A stretch of 64,000 bases of DNA, taken from Diacronema lutheri (Eukaryota > Haptophyta > Pavlovophyceae > Pavlovales > Pavlovaceae). The stretch's first letter is position 1. Every line of letters starts with the position of its first letter. The translations under genes were made by a program, and so were the position numbers. This document shows, piece after piece, positions 54,250 through 64,000 of the stretch. The notes under the pieces were generated by a model, which was not told the DNA's origin, searched no databases, and saw nothing but the letters and a program-made list of their open reading frames with translations. The stretch covers positions 1,116,001 to 1,180,000 of the forward strand of contig JAGTXO010000002.1 in assembly GCA_019448385.1 (NCBI GenBank), written 5' to 3'.

Positions 54250-55072
54250 TCACGCATCAGCGCCCTCGCACCCATCGTCGACGGGGCTCTCACCTGCAAC
54301 CGTGGCCGCCTCCTCGCCCGCCGAGTCGTCGCGGGCGAGTGGCGCAGGCGGGTGCTCGAACGGGCAAAGCATTGCGTCGAGCGCGGAGAAAAGCGAATAT
54401 GCGCAGTCGCGCGCGCGAAAGAGGTCCGCAGCGTCCAGACTGATGTTTCCGTTGAGCAGCGCGGGCGGCAGGTTGAGGAAGAGCCCGGCGGCCTGTGCCC
54501 AGCACGCAGCGCGCACGCGTGCGGTGAGCTTTGGCGTCCGGGCCCCGAGCGGCGCAGCAGGGCGCCCGAGCGTTTTCGCGCACCTTGCTCGTACGCCGCT
54601 TCTTGCTTGCGTGGCGAAAGGTGGACTGTAGGACGGGCTGCCGCCCGCGCGGGCGCAGGTGCTGCGCAGGCCGGTCCGGACAGTGCTCGGGCTGCGACGA
54701 CGCAGGCTTGGCCACCGCCGGCTGCGGCGCGGCGGTGTGGCGGGCTCGCGCTTCTGGCTTGGAGCGCATCGGCTGCGCCAAAGCCATGCGTGGCGGCGCA
54801 ACGCCGCTCGCCTGCGCCGCCTCAATCATCGCGTTCTGCAGCAGGCGATTGCCGGCGGAGACGACCGCGGTCGGATCGTACTTGGTGAGCGCGGACGCCG
54901 CCGCCCAGACGTACTTCCGGTCGCCAAAGCTGTGGACGAGCACCGGCCGCGTGGAGGTGCGAGCAGCGAGCACATCCGATGGTGCCTGCTCGATGTCGCA
55001 GACCCGGCACGGCCATCGCGGCCAGCCGCGCATCTTCACCCAGGCGATCTCGCCCGGCGCGAAGTCCGCCAT
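54250..55072 (-). CDS. PWWP-domain protein
   Basis: Two exons (55072-54584 and 54492-54250), phase 0, give 243 residues. The N-terminus MADFAPGEIAWVKMRGWPRW, then CRVCDIE and LVHSFGDRKYVW, is a PWWP domain, an aromatic-cage fold that reads methylated histone H3 (often H3K36) and DNA. The PWWP signature reads GWPRWP here. The C-terminal half has a basic patch (KKRRTSK) that could be a nuclear signal, then a short helical part with LNLPPALLNGNISLDAADLF. No catalytic domain follows. It shares a 57-bp divergent promoter with TMCO1. Confidence 0.85.
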
Positions 55073-55129
55073 GTCTGTTAAAAGCCCGCGATCCCGGAGG
55101 ACAAACACGCGCGGGGCGGCGAGGACGGC
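55073..55129. promoter_or_regulatory. Shared divergent promoter, PWWP / TMCO1
   Basis: 57 bp between opposed start codons, containing TGTTAAAAGCCCGCGATCC. There is no room for separate promoters. Confidence 0.45.
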
Positions 55130-56120
55130 ATGTTCCCGACCAGCGCCGTCGGTGTCGTGGCTGCGGCCCTTGCTGGGGCGATCATCTGCGAGGGTCCGCT
55201 GTTGCGCCGAAGCGCGCGTGCCCCGTCGCCCGTTGCCCATGCCGCAGCGCCGCCCCGCGTCAGCGCCGCCTCGTGTCCTCATGCGGCCCGTTTCTGCCCA
55301 TCGCAGGCATCGCGTGGCGCCTCGTGTACAGCACCGCGGAGTATGTGAGGCTGCGGCAGAGGATTGATGGCACCAAAAAGCGGAGTGCGCGCGCGCACTC
55401 GCTCACGCACCGCACCTCGCTTCCATCCAGAGCCGTGCCGACGGGAGGTGCACGTACGCACCACGCCGAGCGCGACCACGACCCTCGTCCACGCGCGCGC
55501 GCGCGTCGCGCAGTGGAGCGCGAGCGCGGGAAGCACACAGAGAAGGACGGCGCGAAGAAGGACGAAGGCAAGAAGGACGAGGGCAAGAAGGAAGAGGGCA
55601 AGAAGGACGATGGCAGGAAGATCAAGCGCGTCATTGGGCGCGTCGAGGCGGACCTGCGCATCCTTGACTCGGACATGCGCCAGCTCTACAACCGCTCGGC
55701 GCTCCACACGCTCGCGCTCATGGTCGCGGTGTACTGGGCGGTGTCTTCACACTACGCCGGCGCGGCGGTTGCCACGCTCCCTTTCACGCCGTACGTCGCC
55801 TTCGACTTTGCGGAGCGTCCTAAGCCGACCGATTGCTCGGTTTTTTTCCTCTTTGTCCTCTGCTCGATGACTTTCCGCCCAAACCTGCAGAAGATGCTCG
55901 GCTTCGCCCCGCCCAAATCGGTGCGTGCCGCCATCCCCCCCCCCCCCCTTCCCCCGCGCGCCGCTCGTGAGCGCGCTGCCGCGCGAGCTCAGTGGCTTCC
56001 CCTCCCCGTCCGCGCGCACCGTTCTGGCCATCTGACCGCTCTGGCCATCTGAAGCTCGCACAGCTGCAGATGGCGCACGAGCAGGCAAACTACGCCGCGA
56101 GCCACCTGACACGGCGATGA
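55130..56120 (+). CDS. TMCO1: TMCO1-like endoplasmic reticulum membrane protein
   Basis: Four exons (55130-55193, 55307-55384, 55514-55920, 56064-56120) with matching phases give 201 residues; human TMCO1 has 188. The protein reads VGVVAAALAGAIICEGIAWR with LVYSTAEYVRLRQRI, then a Lys/Asp/Glu-rich coiled coil with repeated KKDEGKK, then LPFTPYVAFDFAER, DCSVFFLFVLCSMTFRPNLQ and KMLGFAPPKS. This is the three-span, coiled-coil layout of TMCO1, in the GET1/EMC3/YidC superfamily. In animals it acts in the translocon-associated multipass insertion complex and has been linked to calcium leak. The last small exon (LQMAHEQANYAASHLTRR) is the least certain. It converges on NDUFAF6 with 33 bp between the stops. 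Confidence 0.9.
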
Positions 56121-56153
56121 GTTGAAACAGAATCGCGCGACTTGGGCTGCGCG

Positions 56154-57074
56154 CTAGCGCCAGCCAAGCAGGTTGCGCGCGACGAGCGAGCCGAGCAGCC
56201 GCAGCCGCAGGTTGCGCAGCCGTGGGTCGAAAATGTCATGCCCCGCGCGCGCGAGCGCCGCGAGGTACGTGCCGCAGACCGCCGCAGGCGCGAGCGCCGC
56301 GCGCGCGGCCGGCGGCAGAGTGCGCAAGATGGCGTCACCTTCCGCGAGGGATCGGCGCGCGCTCGACGCGAGCTCAGCGACGGCCGAGTCGAGGTTGGCG
56401 GGCTGGCGGCTCGAGAGGAGGTCGCGCAGCTTGACATCGTGCGCCTCGGTCAGCGTGCGCGGCAGGTGTGTGTAGCCCTGCGCCTGGTGATGCGGCAAGC
56501 CGCGCAGCGCAGTCACTAGGCCGTGCGCGCGGCCGACGTGCGCCGCGGCGTCGTGCGCCGCGTCCGAGTCGGCGCCAACGGCCTCGAGCGCGCAGTGGAG
56601 CAGCGATCCGGCCGTGCCTACGGCGTACGCGTCCACCCACACCATGTCCGCCGGCTGCAGCTCGATCTCGAGCTCGAGCTCGCGCATTTCGATCATCCGG
56701 TCGAGCCACGGCCTCATCACCGGGTGAGCGCTCAGCGCGGCCGCGACGGCTTCGGCGGTCGGGTTGGCGGCCGGGCGGCCGCGAGCGGCGCTTTCGAGCG
56801 TGTCGCGCCACCACTGCAGCCGCATGCGCCGGATCGTCGGCTCGGAGACCGTCTCGCGCACGCGCGCGAGCTCGAGGTTGAACGCGTGCACCGCAAACAC
56901 GACCGGCCGCGCGGTGGGCGGCAGGAAGAGGTTGCAAAGGTAACGCTCGCGATCCAGGTCACGCGTCTGGTCGACGCAATGCTCTAAGCTGCGCGCCGAT
57001 GCGGCGTACGTGCGCAGAAAGCCCATGTGCCCGACGCGCGCGCCGAGGCGCACCTTCCCGACACGAGCCGCCAT
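56154..57074 (-). CDS. NDUFAF6: NDUFAF6-like (phytoene/squalene synthase fold) complex I assembly factor
   Basis: A single exon of 306 residues from ATG 57074. It reads DLDRERYLCNLFLPPTARPV, VFAVHAFNLELARVRETVSE, MRLQWWRDTLE, MRPWLDRMIEMRELEL, VGTAGSLLHCALEAVG and HVGRAHGLVTALRGLPHHQA, which is the NDUFAF6 (C8orf38) version of the squalene/phytoene synthase family. The two aspartate-rich motifs of true synthases are missing, as in NDUFAF6. The N-terminus (MAARVGKVRLGARVGH) is basic and fits a mitochondrial presequence. The protein helps assemble NADH dehydrogenase (complex I). Confidence 0.92.
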   Translation of the reverse strand: MAARVGKVRLGARVGHMGFLRTYAASARSLEHCVDQTRDLDRERYLCNLFLPPTARPVVFAVHAFNLELARVRETVSEPTIRRMRLQWWRDTLESAARGRPAANPTAEAVAAALSAHPVMRPWLDRMIEMRELELEIELQPADMVWVDAYAVGTAGSLLHCALEAVGADSDAAHDAAAHVGRAHGLVTALRGLPHHQAQGYTHLPRTLTEAHDVKLRDLLSSRQPANLDSAVAELASSARRSLAEGDAILRTLPPAARAALAPAAVCGTYLAALARAGHDIFDPRLRNLRLRLLGSLVARNLLGWR

Positions 57075-57226
57075 GATGGCCTCCGTCCGCCCCGCTCTCC
57101 CGCTCTGCAGTCTGCACGGACCGAGGAGTGGCGAGGACGTGGCAGGCCGCAGGCGACCGATCCCGGCGGCGACTTTGCGACCTTTCTGCCGCCACGGCGC
57201 CGTGCTTTGCCCGGCGCCGATGCTAT

Positions 57227-58138
57227 TCACAGCGCGGGACGCGGTGCGCTGCTGCCCGCGCCCGCAGCCGCGGCGTGCGCGCCACCAATGACCGGCCCAC
57301 CGTGCGCCGGCGCGACGGCGCGCTTGGCGCGCTTGCGCGCCAGCCGCGGCGGCGGTGGGAAGCGCGAGCGGCACGCCGGGCACTCGATGATGTCGCCGTG
57401 GTGGAAGATGGACAGACAAACGGAGCAGACGTACGCGCGGTCGAGCAGCTGATTCGTTAGGAAGCACGCGGCGCGGAAATCGACGTCGTGCGCCTTGGGC
57501 TGGCGGAGGAGCGCACGGCACGCGCGGTCGGGCAGCGCGAGCGTAATGAGCAGCTGCGCGAGTCCGAGCTCCTGCTGCGCCGTCGGCTCAACGTAGACGC
57601 CGCCGGTCATGTGCGCCGCCTGCTGCATGAACGTCGAGCTCGTGCGGATGGCGAAGCAGTCGATCATGATGGCGGCGCGCTGCGCGGCGAAGATGCAGTT
57701 CATGACCGAATTATACTGCGCCGGGTCGTCCGGCGTCGCCAGCAGCACGAGGACCTGCGCGCGCTCCTCGCGCGCGCCCGGCGCAACGTGTCGGTGGATG
57801 TGGCAGAGGGCCATTGAGAGCGCGGATGAGAGCGAGGTGGCCGTGGTGCCCGCCGCAGGCGCGTCACATGCCACGCGCACCAGCGCCGTGTCGAGCACCG
57901 TGTGCAGGCTCCTGTCGAGCTCCTCGTCCGCGCGGATCAGCATCGTCGGCTTGCCCGCGTGGCACGCGACGATTGCGAGGCGGTTCCCGCCGTCGAGCGC
58001 GCGAAAGGCGTTGATGAACATGCACAGGTGACGTATGATCGGCACGAACGGCGCGTGCTCGCCGGCCGCCTCGGCCGTCCACATCGCCGGGTTGACGTCC
58101 ACGATGACCACCAGCAGCGACCTGTCCAGCGCCGCCAT
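57227..58138 (-). CDS. GTF2H3: TFIIH subunit p34 (TFB4/GTF2H3)
   Basis: A single exon of 303 residues. The N-terminal von Willebrand A-like fold shows [64 protein letters not shown] and MTGGVYVEP. The C-terminal zinc-binding part reads [20 protein letters not shown] with CRSRF, the C4 module of p34. These agree with human GTF2H3 along the whole length (308). The protein is part of the TFIIH core used in RNA polymerase II initiation and nucleotide excision repair. The C-terminus ends in a basic, Ala/Gly-rich tail. An alternative in-frame ATG two codons upstream (58144) also exists. Confidence 0.95.
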   Translation of the reverse strand: MAALDRSLLVVIVDVNPAMWTAEAAGEHAPFVPIIRHLCMFINAFRALDGGNRLAIVACHAGKPTMLIRADEELDRSLHTVLDTALVRVACDAPAAGTTATSLSSALSMALCHIHRHVAPGAREERAQVLVLLATPDDPAQYNSVMNCIFAAQRAAIMIDCFAIRTSSTFMQQAAHMTGGVYVEPTAQQELGLAQLLITLALPDRACRALLRQPKAHDVDFRAACFLTNQLLDRAYVCSVCLSIFHHGDIIECPACRSRFPPPPRLARKRAKRAVAPAHGGPVIGGAHAAAAGAGSSAPRPAL

Positions 58139-58160
58139 GGCCATTCCCCGCCCGACAGAA
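58139..58160. promoter_or_regulatory. 22-bp gap between divergent start codons of GTF2H3 and glycerol kinase
   Basis: The gap is far too short for two promoters. If glycerol kinase instead starts at its upstream in-frame ATG (58137), the two start codons overlap on opposite strands. Each transcript's leader must then begin inside the other gene. Confidence 0.5.
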
Positions 58161-59939
58161 ATGGCGAAGTATGTCGGGGCCATCGACCAAGGCACCTCGT
58201 CGACGCGCTTCATGCTCTTCGATCGGGACGGCGCCGTCGTCGCGCAGGCGCAGGCGGAGCACACGCAGATCTACCCCAAGGCCGGCTGGGTCGAGCACGA
58301 CCCGCTCGAGATCTGGGACAAGACGCGCGAGGTGATCGACAAGGCGCTCGGCGGCGCGATTCGGCCCGGCGAGCTGAGCGCGATCGGCATCACCAACCAG
58401 CGCGAGACGACCATCGTGTGGGACAGGACGACGGGCATGCCGCTGCACAACGCCATCGTATGGAACGACACGCGCACCGACGAGATCGCGCGCGCCGTCG
58501 CCGCGCGCTTCCGCAAGGGGAAGGACCACTTGCGCGCGCAGACCGGCCTGCCGATCGTCCCGTACTTCTCGGCGACCAAGCTGGTGTGGCTGCTCGAGAA
58601 CGTGCCGGGCCTGCGCGACGCCGCAGAGGCGGGCACCGCCCTCTTCGGCACCGTCGACACATGGCTCATCTGGAATTTGACTGGCCGGACGGCGCACGTG
58701 ACCGACGTGTCCAACGCCTCGCGCACGCTCCTCATGAACGTGCACTCGCTGCAGTGGGAGGCCAAGCTGCTCGAGACGTTCGGCGTGCCGGCAATTATGC
58801 TCCCGACCATCGTGCCCTCCTCGTCCGCCTCGATTGGTCTGTGCGACGGCGCCGCCGTGCCCGGCCTCGCGGGCGTGCATATCGCAGGCATCCTTGGAGA
58901 CCAGCAGGCCGCTACGTTCGGTCAGGTCTGCTTCTCGCCCGGGCAGGCGAAGGCGACGTACGGCACGGGCGCGTTTATCATGATGAACACGGGCGAGCGC
59001 GCCGTCGCCTCCACCAACGGCCTGCTCACCACGGTCGGCTGGCAGCTCGGCGCCGGCGCAAAGTGCGGGGCATGATGCACAGCTGCGACCTCCGCCGCCG
59101 CGCGCGCGCGCGCGCGACGCCCTCGCGGCCCACCCACTCACGCTCCTGCGCGCGCGCGCAGGCCGGTGTACTGCCTCGAGGGCGGCGTGGCGTACGCGGG
59201 CTCGCTCGTGCAGTGGGCGCGTGACAACCTCAAGATGATTCAAAACGCGGCGCAGACAGAGTCCATCTGCAGGTCGGTCGAGGACAACGGCGGCGTGTAC
59301 GTCGTGCCTGCCTTCGCCGGGTTATTCGCGCCGTATTGGCGTTCGGACGCGCGCGGCGTCATCTGCGGCCTCACCGCCTTCAACACCGTCGCGCACGTCG
59401 TGCGCGCGTGCGTCGAAGCGTCCGCGTACCAAGTGAAAGACATTCTCGACGCGATGGCGTGCGACTCACACGTTCGGCTGCACGCGCTGCGCTGTGACGG
59501 CGGCATGACGGTCAATGCTTTCCTGATGCAGTTCCAGGCCGACATGCTCGACGTCGCCGTGACTGTGCCCGCGATCGCCGAGACGACGGCGCTCGGCGCG
59601 GCGTTCGCCGCCGGACTCGCCGTCGGCTTCTACCCGGACCAGGCGACGCTCACCAGACAGTGGGTCAAGGCGCGTGAGTGGGTGCCGCACATGCCGCGCG
59701 CGCAGCGCGAGTTCCTCGCCTCGCGTTGGTGCATGGCGATCGACCGCAGCCTCGACTGGCACCAGAGTCCACCGGCCGGCCGCGCCGAGTCGGAGCGGCT
59801 CGAGCTCGTGCGCTCCGGGTCGAGCAGCAAGGCGCTCGAATGGTCGGGCCGGCCTAGCGCAGCCGCGTGGGCGGTGCGCATCCTCGCCGTGGTCTCCATC
59901 GCCGCGGCGGGCTTCATCTCCGGCCGGCGTCTCCGGTGA
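58161..59939 (+). CDS. GK: Glycerol kinase with C-terminal membrane anchor
   Basis: Two exons (58161-59062 and 59162-59939) give 559 residues. Family motifs: [18 protein letters not shown] (phosphate 1), [102 protein letters not shown] and [19 protein letters not shown]. It phosphorylates glycerol to glycerol-3-phosphate with ATP. The last 25 residues ([18 protein letters not shown], then SGRRLR) form a single membrane span with a basic end, so it is probably tail-anchored, as reported for some animal glycerol kinases at the outer mitochondrial membrane. The start [10 protein letters not shown] matches the usual N-terminus; MAIPRPTE eight codons upstream is the alternative. Confidence 0.95.
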
Positions 59940-59981
59940 GTTGCACGCATGCTCGTCACACAGCATCCGAATCCGGGTGTT

Positions 59982-60105
59982 CCGAGTCACCGTGCTCGAC
60001 GGTGTGCGCCTCGTCCTTGCAAACTGCCAAGTGCCCAGCCGGAATTGGACGTGCATTCTTGCTCGTGCGTGTTTCACCGAGGTCCCGTCGACCACGGTGA
60101 CTCGG
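59982..60105. repeat. Inverted repeat just after glycerol kinase
   Basis: CCGAGTCACCGTGCTCGAC (59982-60000) pairs with GTCGACCACGGTGACTCGG (60087-60105) at 18 of 19 positions, and pairing continues more loosely outward, enclosing 86 bp. It may be a hairpin in the 3' untranslated region or a small foldback relic. Confidence 0.6.
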
Positions 60106-60162
60106 ACCACCCGCACGAGCAACGATGGACAAAGGGGCGCCTGCGCGCGCTGGCTGGCTCTC

Positions 60163-60186
60163 GCCCGTGTCCACGCCCGTGTCCAC
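60163..60186. repeat. 12-bp tandem repeat
   Basis: GCCCGTGTCCAC occurs twice head to tail, followed by a partial third copy. Confidence 0.8.
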
Positions 60187-61062
60187 GCCCACGGCTTGAA
60201 GGAACTCACCGGCGCATCTCAAGACGACGTTTTGAAAATGGACATTGGGGCGCCGGCGCGCGCCGGCGCGGGCATTGCTTGGCCAGCGCCTAGGTGCGAC
60301 TCGGGACGGATGAAGCTTCGTCGCGCGCCGGCAATTGGCACCGAAGGCGCTGCGGACGAGCCGTCCTGTGAGCGTGAGGTCACCGGCGGCGACATGGCGA
60401 TACGCGCGTGCCCCTATGAATATGTATTGCGACGCGTAGGGCCGTGGAGCACGGTCGCACGTATGAGCGCGGGCAAATGTGCGCGCACACGCGCGCCGGC
60501 ACGGGGGCGGGAAGCGCACTCGCGGATCGTCCGCGCGCACGCTTCGAGATTGGCCGAGCGCGATGTAGTGAGGCGTTGAGCGCCCCTCGATCACGATGTT
60601 GTACGGACCTCGGTGTGCAGCTGCTGCGAGCATGCTTCTCCGCGGAGACAAGGTAATGCATCCGCCGCCAGACGTTGCCGGCCGAGTGGGCGCGGCCTCG
60701 ATGCCGAGCGTCATTGGCAACGACAGCCGGGCGATGGTGTCCACTGCGAAGGAGCAGCACGGCGAGGGCGAAGGCGTGGCGCTGCTAAGCGTCGTGCTCC
60801 GCAAGCAGGGCAAGGGTAAGGTGACGAGGGAAGGAGCGGTGGGGGCGCTTCGCGCATTCGCGCACCAGATGTTGACGCGCTCATTGTCCCACGCACCCGA
60901 GCGCGCAAGACAACATCTGGGTAGAATGGGCGAAGTCCGCTCGTCGTGTGGTGCTCCTTGTGGATCGTCTGCTTCAAAAAGTCGCTCGTTGGTCGGCCTG
61001 GTGCATACACCCTGCAGTCACTCATCGCAGCTGCACGACGTGCAAGCCTCGGCGGGGTGCTC

Positions 61063-61467
61063 GTATAGATGGTCAAGCCAAATCCGATCAGGGGCACGAT
61101 CGCGCCCCGAGTGCAGCGCGGGCCGTTCGGAAGGACGTCCTTGTGAGGGATCTCTTCGCGTTTGGCGAGCGGGGGAGCACGACGCGCAGCGTTGCTGCGG
61201 CGGCGTGCGGGCGGCGAGCAGCGGTCGGGCTGCTCGCGACGAGGCCGGAGCAGACGGCGCCGTGGCCGCCGGCGCAGGTGACGCGCGCCGACGAGCCGTA
61301 GCGAGCGTCCGTGATCCGCACGGCGGTTGGAGCGGGCCGGCTGGTGCGGCGCGCTCGGCCACGGGTGGCGGCGTGCACGGTCGTGCCGCGCGCGGCACGC
61401 GTCGCCAGCCGCGCGCGACCTGGGCAGAGCCCGCAAAGCGTCGACCGCTGCGCGGCTCGGCCGTGCG
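61063..61467 (-). ncRNA. Candidate Fanzor guide-RNA region, copy 2
   Basis: The same 405-bp non-coding end as in copy 1, including the palindrome at 61091-61108. If this copy makes a guide from its flank, its first 20 bases would be GAGCACCCCGCCGAGGCTTG, different from copy 1. Confidence 0.4.
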
Positions 61468-61654
61468 TCAACGCCGGCCGCGCTTCGGCCCGCGCGCGCT
61501 GCCGCCGCCGGCACTGGCGCTGGCAGCTCCGCGGGCGGGGGTGCGGGCGCGAGAGCCGCCGCCGCCACCGCCGCCGCGCCCGCCGCCGTCGTCGCCACCG
61601 CCGTCGCCGCCGCCGCCTCCCCCGCCGTCATCGTCGTCGTCGCCGCCGCCGCCT

Positions 61655-61687
<33 letters not shown>

Positions 61688-63956
61688 CCGCCGCCGTCGC
61701 CGCTGCCATCGTCGTCGTCGTCGTCGTCGCCCTCGTCGTCGCCCTCGTCGTCGCCGTCGCACTCGTCGTCGCAGTCGTCGCCCTCGCCGTGCACCATGCG
61801 CTCCTCACGCTCCCACACCTCGCCGCGCGCCCACCAGGCGAGCACGAGGGCAAAGCGCTCAGGCGTCGACGTGGTGTCGCGCCCGGCCGCGTGCGCCGCC
61901 ATGTCGTGCACGTCGTAGAAGATGTTGCGCGCGGCGTTGTAGTCGCGGTGCACGGGCTTCTTGCCGCCGTTGCACGCCGGGCAGATGACGAGCGCGTGCA
62001 CCGTGCGCGTGCCGCCCTTTGCCACGGGCAGGCGCGGGTTCTGCGCGAGCTCCGCGCCGCAGCGCTGCAGCCTGCCGCCCTTGGCGAGCCGCGGCATCGA
62101 GCAGTGCATCGACGTGTACGGCTCGGGCACGAAGACGGCCGCGACGCCGCGCCGCCGCAGCTCGCGCAGCAGCCCCACCTGGAAGGCGGGCGGCGCGCCC
62201 TTGGGCTGCGCGCCCTTGTGGTCGCGCAGCCACTTGCCCACGCACACGAGCAGCCGGTCGCGCGTCACGCCGTCGACACAGTGCGCCGCGATGAGCGCCT
62301 CGGCGACGCGCGCCGCGTTGGACCGCCCGCCGCTGTCGCGCCGCCAGCGCTCCTTCCGGCGCGCCGGCGCGTCGTACACGTGCTCGGCGGCGCGCTCGCG
62401 CACCCGCGCGCTCTCGCGGTGGAAGGCGTGGAACTCGCCCTCGCCGAGCACCTTGGCGCTGTGCGCCTCGCCAAGCCGCGCCTCGTCCGCCTCCACGCTG
62501 AACTCCTCGCCGCGCCCGTCCTTGCGCACGCGCCGCCGCGCCGCGTTGGTCTTGGCCGTCTCGCGCGCAAAGCCCGCGGCGCGCGCGCGCGCGCGCTGCG
62601 TGAACTGCCGCCAGACGGCCGCCCGCCCGACGTGCGCAGAGTAGGTGGTGATGTTGCCCATGTTCGGGTCGGCCGCGACGACGACCGCCGCCTCGACGTC
62701 GATCGCCCGCCGCAGCTCGGAGCCGAGCGCGACGGCGATGCGCCCGTCCGGCCGGCGCCAGCGGTGCAGGACGCCCGAGCCGCCGGCCGGCGCCTGCGCC
62801 TTCGGCACGAGGACGGTCCCGACGGCGTGCACGGCGACGCCATCTGTCACCACCGACTTGACGGGCTGCCGGCCCGGGAGCGGCACGCGCGGCAGCGGCG
62901 CGAGGCCAACCCACGAGCGCCGCGCGTGCCACGGCAGATCGGCCGGCGGCCGCTCGCGCCCGGCGTAGTCGAAGACGCGGTTGGAGATGTCGAAGCGCGT
63001 CGCAAAGACCGCGTACCTGACGCGCACGTCCGACATCGGCGGGGTGTTGCCGTTTGTGCCTGTCCACTTGATCGGCTCGCCATCGTGGTCGCGCAGGTCC
63101 AGCGCCTTGAGCCGCGCGCGCAGCTCCTTGCGCTCGTCATCCGAAAGCGTCACCCAGATGGCGCTCGCGGCGAGGCGCACGTTGCGCGGCACCTGCGCGC
63201 AGCGCGCGGCGCGCGAGCGCGCGGGCGCGTGACCAACCTGGCCGCGGGGCGGCGCGCACGGCGGCGGCGCGCGCGCTTGGGCGCTCGGCGGCGGCAGCGG
63301 CAGCCACGCCTCGCGCGCACATTGTGCGTGCGCAGCGGCGCCACATTGTACCGCGGCGGCCGTCCGGTCAGCTGCGTGTGGATGTGCGCGAGCCGGCAGA
63401 GCAGCGCCTGCCCCTCGGCCACGTGCTGCAGGGTGCGGATCTGCACGAGGAAGTAGCGCGTCGTGTGCCGGTCGTAGTTCCACCTTTTCGTGGGCGTGCA
63501 CTTGTAGTCGATCTTGTGGAGGACCATGTCGGGCAGGTGGCGGTCGAGCGCGGCGGGGCAGCCGACGCGCGCGCCCTCCACGTCGCCGCGCAGCAGCCGC
63601 TCGCACAGCTCGCGCACGCGCGCGTTTCGCTGCATCTCGGGCAGCGCGACGAGCGCCTCGTCGCGCTCGACTGCCGCGCGGACGACGTCGCGGAGCAGCC
63701 CGTTCACGACGCGCGATGGATGCATCAGGCACGCGGTGGACACCTGCGTCGCCTCCGCCTCGAGGATCTCCGTGAGGCCCACCGCGCAGACGGGCTGGAC
63801 GCCCTCGGCCATCTCGCCGACGGCGCGCGCCGTCGCCGCCTTGGTCTGCGCGGCGGCTTGCTCGGCGGGCTTGCCTCGGGGCGCTGCACCGTACGTGCTC
63901 TCGTCCTTGTGCCAGCCGATGGCCGAGAAGATCGCACGGACGGATCCCTTGTCCAT
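61468..63956 (-). CDS. Fanzor RNA-guided nuclease, copy 2
   Basis: Exons 63956-63321 and 63192-61468 with the same phase-0 intron give 786 residues, as in copy 1. The RuvC triad (AADPNMGN, PEPYTSMHC, HRDYNAARNI) and the cysteine pairs are unchanged. Differences from copy 1 include Glu for Gln in RDEALVAL, Lys for Thr in RRVRKDGRGEE, one Asp for Glu in the acidic tail, and a block where VLDAGKYIAF is VLGEGEFHAF. The reading frame is kept in both copies over the full length, which suggests both were recently functional. Confidence 0.85.
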
Positions 63957-64000
63957 CGTGGTCGACGTGTGCACGCTGGTCGACGGGCCGCCCGACGCCG

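Larger units (their letters stand above)
59940..61062. other. 1.1-kb intergenic region before element copy 2
   Basis: No gene is recognised. Short minus-strand frames read YNIVIEGRSTPHYIALGQSR (60.55 kb) and SDCRVYAPGRPTSDFLKQTI (61.0 kb), the latter ending close to the element border, and could be remnants. It contains a long inverted repeat (59982-60105) and a short tandem repeat (60163-60186). Confidence 0.4.
61063..64000 (-). mobile_element. Large Fanzor-bearing mobile element, copy 2 (cut by right edge)
   Basis: Matches 5724-8661 in the same orientation with a constant offset of 55,339, so there are no net insertions or deletions over 2.9 kb. It starts with the same terminal GTATAGATGG (plus strand) right after unrelated flanking DNA. 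Only about a dozen or two substitutions are seen, many of them clustered. The frame upstream of Fanzor is still open at the window edge, so the giant gene probably continues outside. Confidence 0.9.

Noticed and set aside
60920-61040. Small minus-strand frame reading SDCRVYAPGRPTSDFLKQTI next to element copy 2
   Set aside because: It is short, with no family and no clear start or splice sites. It is kept only as a possible remnant.
1-64000. CRISPR array or bacterial operons
   Set aside because: No regularly spaced repeats. Introns and eukaryotic genes throughout rule out a bacterial source.
1-64000. tRNA or rRNA genes
   Set aside because: I looked for T-loop-like GTTCGA segments and rRNA-like blocks; none had the surrounding structure.

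Overview
The window looks like nuclear DNA of a very GC-rich, gene-dense flagellated microalga. I favour a haptophyte, but cannot confirm it without a search. The reasons are housekeeping genes of clear eukaryotic type, an axonemal dynein gene, and many short GC-rich introns that typically start GTGCGCG and end GCGCAG. Gaps between host genes are often only 20 to 150 bases, and several genes are head to head.

Layout. Bases 1-5572 hold an axonemal dynein light-chain domain gene (cut by the left edge), a GCN5 histone acetyltransferase, a USP12/46 deubiquitinase and proteasome subunit beta-3. Bases 5724 to about 25 kb, and perhaps to about 33 kb, hold a large mobile element read on the minus strand. 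Three open stretches joined by two in-phase introns predict one protein of about 6,200 residues. It carries Ulp1-like cysteine protease folds, a YqaJ-like nuclease, a chromodomain and, at its end, a Fanzor (eukaryotic TnpB) nuclease with its three RuvC acidic residues present. Upstream on the same strand lie a second USP-like protease and a decayed PIF1-like helicase, then an 85-bp-armed foldback element and poorly defined, broken coding sequence.

Bases 35-60 kb return to host genes: a multi-pass membrane protein, coatomer beta, a 2,380-residue CNH-VPS9-LRAT protein, a second membrane protein, a membrane protein with a TIR-like domain, a SPIRAL1-like microtubule protein, a PWWP protein, TMCO1, NDUFAF6, TFIIH p34 and a tail-anchored glycerol kinase. 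At 61,063 a second, nearly identical copy of the Fanzor end of the element begins; it runs off the right edge.

How parts may work together. COPB1 and the CNH-VPS9-LRAT protein both belong to membrane traffic; GCN5, PWWP and TFIIH p34 to chromatin and transcription. The element may combine targeted DNA cutting (Fanzor), DNA processing (YqaJ-like, perhaps PIF1), chromatin reading (chromodomain) and protein cleavage or deubiquitination (Ulp1-like, USP-like). That combined picture is inference from domain content only.
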